This document shows positions 51,310-57,864 of a DNA stretch of 64,000 bases, in pieces. Under the pieces are notes generated by a model. It was not told the origin of the DNA, ran no database searches, and saw nothing but the letters and a program-made list of their open reading frames with translations. Source of the DNA: Actinoallomurus liliacearum (GTDB lineage Bacteria > Actinomycetota > Actinomycetes > Streptosporangiales > Streptosporangiaceae). Position numbers and translations under genes: made by a program. The stretch's first letter is position 1. Each line of letters starts with the position of its first letter. The stretch is taken from the NCBI RefSeq assembly GCF_039542035.1, contig NZ_BAABHJ010000023.1, positions 186,001-250,000 of the forward strand, written 5' to 3'.

Positions 51310-51331
51310 ATCCAGCCTTCGGGGGGATCCT

Positions 51332-52732
51332 GTGATCGAAGGACTCACCGCGGACGCCGCCCGGCTGGCCAGGGGAGAGGTCTCCGCCCGCGAGCTGGTC
51401 GAGTACTCCCTCGACCGCATCGAGCACGACACGCTCGGCGCCTTCCGTGTGACCTGCGCCGAGCAGGCCCTCGACGAGGCGGACCAGGCCGACCGGTGGC
51501 GCGGACGGGAGCGCCCCCCGCTGCTCGGCGTCCCCGTCGCCATCAAGGACGACACCGACCTGGCCGGGCACATCACGCCCTTCGGCTGCCGCGGCAGCCA
51601 CCAGCCGAAGACCGCCGACAGCGAGGTCGTGCGCAAGCTGCGCGCGGCCGGCGCGATCATCGTCGGCAAGACCAACACGAGCGAGCTCGGGCAGTGGCCG
51701 ACCGGGGAGACCGGCTTCGGGACCGTGCGCAACCCCTGGGACCGCGAGCGCACGCCGGGCGGGTCGAGCGCGGGTTCGGCGGCGGCGGTCGCGGCGGGCA
51801 TGGTCTCCGGCGCGGTCGGCTCCGACGGCGCCGGCTCCCTGCGCATCCCCGCCGCATGGACCGGGCTCGTCGGCCTCAAGCCGCAGCGCGGCCGCGTCTC
51901 CATCTGGCCGCACATCGACTCCTTCTACGGCATCGCGGTCGCCGGCCCCCTGACCCGTACGGTCGAGGACGCCGCCCTGCTCCTGGACGTGCTCACCGGC
52001 AACCACCCCGAGGACATCCACCGCCCGCCGGCCCCCGCCGAGCCGTACCGGCGAGCCGTCGAGCGTGAGCCCGGGCGGCTGCGGATCGCGCTGTCGTTCC
52101 GCACGCCGTTCGGCGTGCCGTCGGCGGTCGACCCGGAGATCCGGAGCGCGGTGCTGCGCCTCGCGAACGCGCTCACCGACCTGGGCCACGACGTGTTCCC
52201 CGCCGACCCGGACTACGGCCTGATCGGCCTGAACTTCCTCCCGCGCGGAACCGCCGGGGTGGCCGACTGGCTCGAGGCGACGCCCGACGCCGAGCCCGAA
52301 CCGGCGACCATCACCGAGGCGTTCCTCGGCCGGCACTTCGGACGCCGGCTGGTGCCGATCGCGCGCCGCCTGGAACCCCGGACGGCCCGCCGCATCGGAC
52401 GGATCTTCGAGCGCGCCGACGTCGTGCTCACCCCGGCCACCGCACGGCTTCCGCTGCGCATCGGCGCGCTGACCGGCCGCGGCTGGCTGGCGACCGGCCA
52501 CCTGGCCGCCGGGGCCTGCCCGTTCTGCTGGGCGTGGAACGTCCTCGGCTGGCCGGCCATCGGCGTCCCCGCCGGGCTCAGCGCGGGCGGCCTGCCCATC
52601 GGCGCCCAGTTCCTCGGCCGGGAGAACGACGAGGCCACCCTCCTGTCCCTCGCCGCCCAGCTCGAGGCCGCCGAACGCTGGCCCGACCGCCACCCCGCCG
52701 ACACCGAGAAAACCGCCCACGGCGTGGCGTAG
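51332..52732 (+). CDS. Amidase signature family protein
   Basis: A 466-residue amidase with the Ser-cisSer-Lys apparatus: the catalytic Lys in PVAIKDDTD, the cis-Ser region RTPGGSSAGSAAAVAAG and the nucleophile region GSDGAGSLRIPAAW. It hydrolyses an amide, likely an aryl- or alkylamide, in the cytoplasm. The long upstream open frame is antisense to the regulators; GTG 51332 follows GGGGGG and the palindromic operator, so it is the probable start. It is presumably derepressed by the amide or product recognised by the neighbouring TetR. Confidence 0.9.
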   Translation: MIEGLTADAARLARGEVSARELVEYSLDRIEHDTLGAFRVTCAEQALDEADQADRWRGRERPPLLGVPVAIKDDTDLAGHITPFGCRGSHQPKTADSEVVRKLRAAGAIIVGKTNTSELGQWPTGETGFGTVRNPWDRERTPGGSSAGSAAAVAAGMVSGAVGSDGAGSLRIPAAWTGLVGLKPQRGRVSIWPHIDSFYGIAVAGPLTRTVEDAALLLDVLTGNHPEDIHRPPAPAEPYRRAVEREPGRLRIALSFRTPFGVPSAVDPEIRSAVLRLANALTDLGHDVFPADPDYGLIGLNFLPRGTAGVADWLEATPDAEPEPATITEAFLGRHFGRRLVPIARRLEPRTARRIGRIFERADVVLTPATARLPLRIGALTGRGWLATGHLAAGACPFCWAWNVLGWPAIGVPAGLSAGGLPIGAQFLGRENDEATLLSLAAQLEAAERWPDRHPADTEKTAHGVA

Positions 52733-52750
52733 CGCCGGAACCCGTATCCG

Positions 52751-52801
52751 TTGATCCCTGGCGTCCGCTGTCCCCTAAAGGCAGCAGACCCCAGGGATCA
52801 A
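52751..52801. terminator. Long imperfect inverted repeat after the amidase gene
   Basis: TTGATCCCTGG...CCAGGGATCAA has exact outer 11-bp arms and a partly paired inner segment (GTCcGCTG/CAGCaGAC), 51 bases in all. It starts 18 bases past the amidase stop. It may be a terminator or a small mobile remnant. Confidence 0.5.
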
Positions 52802-52900
52802 GGCGGCGACTATTCGGTCTTGTCCGGCTTGGGGGTGCGTTTAAGTGATCTGTTCCTTCAGCGGGTAATCGCCGGGCTTCGGCCGCGTAGCTTGGCGGAT

Positions 52901-53539
52901 ATGGCGACCTTCAGCGGTCGGAGGCGGTCAAGGGAGCTTGCGTGGGCGGCCTTCCGGCCGTCCGTCGGGGCGCTCGCTCTGATACCGGGCATGGTGCTCG
53001 TCGGCTGCGGGTCGTCGGGCGTGCGGCCGGCGGCGTACGGCCGGACGGCGGGTTCCTCGCATCCGGCCGGTGCGCAGCACATGATCACGGTTCCGGGCTC
53101 CTTCGACGACTACACGCGGATGACCGGCGCGGACGCCGACCGGGTCATCCAGACCATTCGCAACGCCCAAGCCCAGCAGAACTCGGTGTACGCCGCGAAG
53201 ATGAAGATCGGCGTCTATCAGCGGCGTGGGGACGCCCGGCAGCGGCTCGCCTTCCTCGGGCTGGCGGCCGGCGACCACCCGACCATCGCGCAGGAGCTCC
53301 GGACCAACCCGCCGTCCTTCGAGGTGGACTCCGCCCTCGCGGCCATGCCGCTGATCGGCCCCAAGGACTACCCGCCGGGACCGCTCGGCGGCGTCCTGCG
53401 CTGTGCGCCGGGATCGCACGGCGGCGCCGGCTGCGCGTGGGGCGACGGCTCCACTGTGGGGGTGGTCGCCAGTTCGATCGCCTCCGCCGACGAACTGGCG
53501 CGAGTGACCCTGGCCTTGCGCAAGGCCGCCGAGCGCTGA
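52901..53539 (+). CDS. Putative lipoprotein
   Basis: A 212-residue exported lipoprotein. After ATG 52901 a basic N terminus and a hydrophobic stretch end in the lipobox LVGC (Cys36), followed by GSSG. The mature domain has MTGADADRVIQTIRNAQAQQ and RQRLAFLGLAAGDHPT, and a cysteine pair near CAPGSHGGAGC. No enzymatic motif or family is recognised. The upstream part of the open frame is not likely translated. Confidence 0.65.
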   Translation: MATFSGRRRSRELAWAAFRPSVGALALIPGMVLVGCGSSGVRPAAYGRTAGSSHPAGAQHMITVPGSFDDYTRMTGADADRVIQTIRNAQAQQNSVYAAKMKIGVYQRRGDARQRLAFLGLAAGDHPTIAQELRTNPPSFEVDSALAAMPLIGPKDYPPGPLGGVLRCAPGSHGGAGCAWGDGSTVGVVASSIASADELARVTLALRKAAER

Positions 53540-53606
53540 GCAGCGCGTCCGGCGCCTCGACGACGTCGTCTCCGGGGTCCGGCGTCCGCCAGGGCCTCCC
53601 ACGATC

Positions 53607-54000
53607 TCAGTGGCCGTCGCCGGCCACGAGGCCCGCCTCGTACGCGAGGATCGCGGCCTGGACGCGGTTGCGTACGCCGAGCCGGGTGAAGATCGCGCTG
53701 ACGTACGCCTTGACCGTGCCCTCGACCAGATGGAGGCGCCGGGCGATCTGCGCGTTCGACAGGCCGCCGCCGACCAGGGCGAGGACCTCGCGTTCGCGGC
53801 CGGTGAGGGTGCCGAGGCGCGACCGGGCCTCGGTCCTGCGGGACAGTCCTTCGCGGTTCAGTTCGGTGATGACCCGCCGGGCCACCTGCGGGGACAGGCA
53901 CGCCCCGCCGTCGGCGACGGCCCGTACGCCGGCGATCAGCTCGCGGGGGTCGCCGGCCTTGAGCAGGAAACCGGCGGCGCCGTCGCCGAGCGCCCGGACG
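53607..54000 (-). pseudogene. 5'-truncated NarL/LuxR response regulator
   Basis: The C-terminal LuxR helix-turn-helix (LTGREREVLALVGGGLSNAQI, then ARRLHLVEGTVKAYVSAIFTRLGV) is intact, as is the end of a receiver domain (VRALGDGAAGFLLKAGDP). Everything before that, including the phospho-acceptor Asp, is missing. Homology stops abruptly at about 54000, where sequence of an unrelated plus-strand hydrolase begins. Codons further upstream in this frame are antisense to that gene. Confidence 0.8.
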
Positions 54001-54841
54001 ATCGGCAGCGAGGGGGAACCCCTCCTGCTGGTCACGGGGCTCGGGGCCTCGCGCCCGGTGGATGCCGGACGGACTGTGCGAGCTGCTGGCCGCGCAGGGC
54101 TTCGCCGTAGCCCGCTATGACCAGCGCGACGCCGGAGAATCGACGCACCTGCCGCCCACCCGCACCCGTAACCCCTTCGCCGCGCTGTTCGGCAGGCGCG
54201 GGGGCGCCTACACCGCCGAGGACATGGCCGATGACGCGATCAGCGTCCTGGACGCTCTGGGATGGTCATCGGCGCACGTGTTCGGCCAGTCGCTCGGCGG
54301 CGCCATCGCCCAGCGCATCGCCCTGCGCCATCCCGGCCGGGTTTGCACGCTGACCTCGATGTCCGCCCTCCCCGGTGACGCCGCCGGCCTGGGGACCCTC
54401 CGCTACATGCGCCTGAGCACCCTCGCCAAGTTCGCCCGCCTGAGGTTCCCCGACACGCCGGAGGGCACCGTCGAAGCCGGCGTCGCCGTCGCTCGCCTCT
54501 GCGCCTCGCCCGGCTATCCGTTCGACGAACAGGCGGCGCGCGAGGTGGCCGAACGCGTCGCCGACACCGGTATCCACGACCCGCAGGCGCAGAGCCGCCA
54601 GATCGGCGCGCAGTGGCACGGCCCCGCGATCGGCTCGATCGCCGTGCCCACGCTGGTGCTGCACGGCGACGGCGACCCCCTCATCCGGCCCCGAGCCGCC
54701 CGCAGGACCGCGGCACGCATCCCCGGTGCGCGGCTGGCCATCCTGCCGGGCGTCGGCCACGACGTCCCCAGGCCCATCTGGATCGAGATCGCCGCCCGGA
54801 TCCGCCAACTGGCGGACACCGCGTCCAGGCGGCCGGAGTGA
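54001..54841 (+). pseudogene. 5'-truncated, frameshifted alpha/beta hydrolase
   Basis: One frame starts at the junction with IGSEGEPLLLVTGLGAS (the oxyanion-hole strand); the rest (WMPDGLCELLAAQGFAVARY, DQRDAGESTH, the nucleophile GQSLGG, LHGDGDPL and the His of GVGHDV) is in the next frame, so one base was lost or gained near 54050. The first 20-30 residues of the usual protein are absent. An ATG at 54062 could make a short product lacking the oxyanion strand, probably not functional. Confidence 0.75.
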
Positions 54842-54950
54842 ACCTCGTCGACCACGGCCGGCAAGGCTCCGCCGCGGGTCCTGCCGGCGGCATGGACGCC
54901 GACCGCGCGCATCCGGGTGCCGAGCCGGCCGAGCGCGACTCGGTTCGGAG

Positions 54951-55064
54951 TCAGATCTTCGCGGCGAGTGATCGAAGCTCGGCGATCACGTCCGCGCCGC
55001 TGGGCGCGTGGTCGGGGTCCACCAGCCACTGCAGCATCAGGCCGGTCAGCAGGGCGAGCGCGCC
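54951..55064 (-). pseudogene. C-terminal scrap of a TetR-type regulator
   Basis: About 37 codons read ALALLTGLMLQWLVDPDHAP to AELRSLAAKI and a stop, a typical ending of TetR-family ligand domains. The sequence stops matching at about 55064, where a flavoprotein monooxygenase fragment on the opposite strand begins. Confidence 0.6.
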
Positions 55065-55487
55065 ACGGCCTCACCCGCCCTGGACCGGCGCGGCCGGCAG
55101 GAGCAGGAGGAGGCGGTGCGCGCCGCCTTCGCCGGGCACGGCTGGGAGGCGCCCCGGTTGCTGGAGGCGATGAGCCGGGCCGACGACTTCTACTTCTCCT
55201 CGTCCTGCCAGGTCCACCTGGACCGCTGGTCGACCGGCCGGGTCGCGCTGGTCGGGGACGCGGGGTACTGCGCCGCGCCGACCAGCGGAATGGGCACCTC
55301 ACAGGCGCTGATCGGCGCATGGACGCTCGTCCGCGCCCTGGCCTCGGCGGGCGGCGACCCCACGGCCGCGTTCGGCGCCTACGAGGCGGAACTGCGACCG
55401 TACGTCGCCGAGAACCAGGCGAACGGCCGGCAGGCCGCGGCGACGTTCGGCGGTGCGGCCGACCTGGCGGATCCGCCCACCCGGTAA
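55065..55487 (+). pseudogene. 5'-truncated FAD-binding monooxygenase
   Basis: The frame encodes only the last third of a PHBH-type flavoprotein: GWEAPRLLEAMSRADDFYF, CQVHLDRWSTGRVALVGDAG and YCAAPTSGMGTSQALIGAW, the GD-x-x-H-x-x-P-like FAD-ribityl motif. The dinucleotide-binding N terminus is missing and the upstream codons are antisense of the TetR scrap. Confidence 0.8.
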
Positions 55488-55538
55488 CGCTCGATCGGGA
55501 GCGGCACCTCCTATTGATCTTGACGGCCGGCGGGTGGT

Positions 55539-55652
55539 AGAGGTGGATCGGCGCGATTCCAAGGTGCGGCGGTGACAGCCCGCCGGTTCCGCTGATCGAG
55601 GCGGGACGACTCGGTGCGATTCCGGGCCACGCGGTGACACCCCGCCACCTCT
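55539..55652 (+). promoter_or_regulatory. FMN riboswitch (RFN element)
   Basis: Conserved blocks of the FMN aptamer appear in order: GCGATTCC, GGCGGTGACAGCCCGC, a variable stem, then CTCGGTGCGATTCCGGGCC and CGGTGAC. The closing P1 helix is a perfect 8-bp pair, AGAGGTGG (55539-55546) with CCACCTCT (55645-55652). It ends 71 bases before a riboflavin-synthase-like/DHBP-synthase chimera gene, as expected for this switch. Confidence 0.75.
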
Positions 55653-55723
55653 CGGGCCCCTGCTCGCGGCCCCTGATCCTTCGCGGCCAGGACCGTCCTG
55701 CCGCTGTCGAGAGGTGGTGCCGG

Positions 55724-56329
55724 ATGTTCACCGGGCATGTGCGCGAAGTCGGAACGGTGGTCGCCGCCGACCAGGCCCACATCGTGGTCAGCGCGCCCGA
55801 GGTCGCCGCGGCCGCGCCGGGCTCGATCTGCCTGAACGGCGTCGGCCTGAGCGTGGTCCGGTCCGGCCACGAGCCGGACCTTCTGGAGGCCGGGCTCTCG
55901 GCCGAGACCCGGCGCCGATCGACCCTCGACCGGCTGGAGATCGGCCCCATCCCCGGGCCCGGTGACCGGCACGGCACCCGGCCGCACGTCCCCGTGGACC
56001 TGGCCGCCGGAACCGGCACCGGCGTGTCGGCGGCCGAGCGCGCCGCGACCGTACGCCGCCTGGCGCACCCGCGGTCCAGACCGGACGACTTCCTGCGGCC
56101 GGGGCACGTCTTCCCGCCGGCCGCACGTCCCGGTGGTCTTTCCGAGCGCGCCGGGCACACCGAGGCCACCGTCGCCATGTGCGTGGCGACCGGGCTGCCG
56201 CCGGTCGGGGTGTGCCGCGAGGTCATGAACTCCGACGGGACCATGGCGACGGCCGCCGACCTGGAGCTCGCCGCGCTGCGCTGGGGGCTGCCCCCGCTCG
56301 ACGTGGACGACCTGAGAAGGCACCTTTAG
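55724..56329 (+). CDS. Chimera of riboflavin synthase half-barrel and DHBP synthase-like domain
   Basis: A 201-residue protein. Residues about 1-80 (MFTGHVREVGTVVAADQ, then ICLNGVGLSVV and SAETRRRSTLDRLEIG) are the N-terminal lumazine-binding barrel of riboflavin synthase; a full enzyme needs two barrels. From about residue 85 the chain switches to the C-terminal half of 3,4-dihydroxy-2-butanone-4-phosphate synthase (GTGVSAAERAATVRRLA, RPGHVFPPAARPGGLSERAG, HTEATVAMC). The DHBPS N-terminal catalytic acidic residues are absent. It is preceded by an FMN riboswitch and followed after 18 bases by an enoyl-CoA hydratase gene. It may be a decayed fusion or a flavin-binding regulator; enzymatic activity is doubtful. 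Confidence 0.7.
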   Translation: MFTGHVREVGTVVAADQAHIVVSAPEVAAAAPGSICLNGVGLSVVRSGHEPDLLEAGLSAETRRRSTLDRLEIGPIPGPGDRHGTRPHVPVDLAAGTGTGVSAAERAATVRRLAHPRSRPDDFLRPGHVFPPAARPGGLSERAGHTEATVAMCVATGLPPVGVCREVMNSDGTMATAADLELAALRWGLPPLDVDDLRRHL

Positions 56330-56347
56330 GGAACGGGAGGGAACGCG

Positions 56348-57109
56348 GTGATCGAGGTCGACGTGGTGGACGGCGTCGCGGTCGTACGGCTCGCCCATGG
56401 CAAGGTCAACGCCCTGGATCTGGAGCTGTGCCGGGCGATCGAGCAGACGATGCGCGAGCTGGACGACCCGGAGGGACCCGCCCGGGCCGTGGTGCTGACC
56501 GGGACCGGACGGGTGTTCTCGGCGGGCGTCGACCTCAAGCGCGTCGTGGACGGCGGCGCCCCGTACGTGGCGGAGTTCCTGCCCGCGCTCGGCGGCGCGT
56601 TCCGGTCCGTCTTCGACCTCGGCAAGCCGGTGGTCGCCGCGGTCAACGGGCACGCGATCGCCGGTGGCTGCGTGCTCGCCGCGGCCTGTGACCGCCGGAT
56701 CATGGCCTCGGGGACCGGCCGGATCGGGGTCCCCGAGCTGCGGGTCGGGGTGCCGTTCCCGGCCCCGGCGCTGGAGATCATGCGGTTCGCGCTGGGACCG
56801 GTCCGCGCCCGTCAGGTGATCTTCGACGGTGCGAACCACGAGCCGGACGCGGCCCTGGCGCTGGGCCTGGTCGACGAACTGACCGATCCGGACGCGCTGG
56901 TGGACGAAGCGGTGGCCGTCGCGGGCAGGACGGCCACCGACATCCCGGCCGACACCTTCCGGTACACGAAGGCGCAGCTCCGGCAGGAGGTGAACGAACG
57001 GCTCGATCGCGTCGCCGAGCCGACCACCGTGGAGCTGTGGACGAGGGCGGCGACCGACGGCCGGATCCGGGCCTTCCTGGACCGTACGGTGGGTTCGCGC
57101 GGTCAGTAG
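56348..57109 (+). CDS. Enoyl-CoA hydratase/isomerase family protein
   Basis: A 253-residue crotonase-fold protein: IEVDVVDGVAVVRLAHGKVN, RVFSAGVDLKRVVDGG (oxyanion 1), VNGHAIAGGCVLAAACDRRI (oxyanion 2) and GVPELRVGVPFPA (one catalytic Glu position kept). GTG 56348 starts 18 bases after the riboflavin chimera, so the two are likely co-transcribed under the FMN riboswitch. It converges on the SDR gene with a 7-base overlap. Confidence 0.87.
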   Translation: MIEVDVVDGVAVVRLAHGKVNALDLELCRAIEQTMRELDDPEGPARAVVLTGTGRVFSAGVDLKRVVDGGAPYVAEFLPALGGAFRSVFDLGKPVVAAVNGHAIAGGCVLAAACDRRIMASGTGRIGVPELRVGVPFPAPALEIMRFALGPVRARQVIFDGANHEPDAALALGLVDELTDPDALVDEAVAVAGRTATDIPADTFRYTKAQLRQEVNERLDRVAEPTTVELWTRAATDGRIRAFLDRTVGSRGQ

Positions 57110-57864
57110 CCGGCGCCGGTGAGCATGCCGCCGTCGATGAGGACCTCGCTGCCGGTGCAGTAGCCGGACTCGTCCGAGGCGAGGTAGACGACCAGCCCCG
57201 GCACCTCCTCCGCCTTGCCCATCCGCTTGAGCGGCAGAGCGTTGAAGAACGCCTCCGCGCTGCTCGCGGTCGCCGCGACGACGTCCGGGTCCATGGTCAT
57301 CGCGGTGAGGATGGCACCGGGGTGGATGGAGTTCACCCGGATGCCGTACTGGCCGAGCTCGCGCGCCGCCGCCTTCGTCAGTCCGCGGACGCCGAACTTG
57401 CTGGCGCTGTAGGCGGCCAGCCCGGCGGCGCCGATGAAGCCCTCGGTGGAGGAGACGTTCACGATCGACCCGCCGCCGGCCGCCCGCATCGGCTCGATGA
57501 CGGACTTGACGCCGAGCCACTGGCCGATGAGGTTGACCTCGATGACCCGGGTGCACTCCTCCAGGGACATGTCCTCGATCGGCTTGTGCCTGATGATCCC
57601 GGCGTTGTTCACCAGCACGGTGAGGCCGCCGAAGGCGGTGACGGCGGTGTCGACGGCGGTCCGCCAGTCGTCCGGACTGGTCACGTCCATCGGCACGAAC
57701 CGCGCCGCGTCACCGAGTTCGGCGGCGAGCTTGCCGCCCTCCTCCTCCAGGACGTCGCCGAAGACCACCTTGGCGCCCTCGGCGACGAAGCGCCTCACGT
57801 GCGCCCGGCCCATTCCCCGCGCGCCGCCGGTGATCAGCGCGACCTTCTCGTCCAATCTGCCCAT
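57103..57864 (-). CDS. Short-chain dehydrogenase/reductase
   Basis: A 253-residue classical SDR: TGGARGMG cofactor motif, VNNAGIIRHKPIEDM, and the active site Ser of NVSSTEGF with YSASK (Tyr, Lys). It ends CTGSEVLIDGGMLTG. The ATG at 57864 shares one base with the stop of the upstream ADP-forming CoA ligase gene, so it is the last gene of a five-gene operon. It probably oxidises a 3-hydroxyacyl or alcohol intermediate. Confidence 0.9.
   Translation of the reverse strand: MGRLDEKVALITGGARGMGRAHVRRFVAEGAKVVFGDVLEEEGGKLAAELGDAARFVPMDVTSPDDWRTAVDTAVTAFGGLTVLVNNAGIIRHKPIEDMSLEECTRVIEVNLIGQWLGVKSVIEPMRAAGGGSIVNVSSTEGFIGAAGLAAYSASKFGVRGLTKAAARELGQYGIRVNSIHPGAILTAMTMDPDVVAATASSAEAFFNALPLKRMGKAEEVPGLVVYLASDESGYCTGSEVLIDGGMLTGAGY

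Noticed and set aside
49187..51331. Upstream extension of the amidase frame over the GAF and TetR regulators
   Set aside because: The extension is Arg/Gly/Pro-rich antisense sequence and crosses the TetR palindrome; a proper start with a ribosome site exists at 51332.
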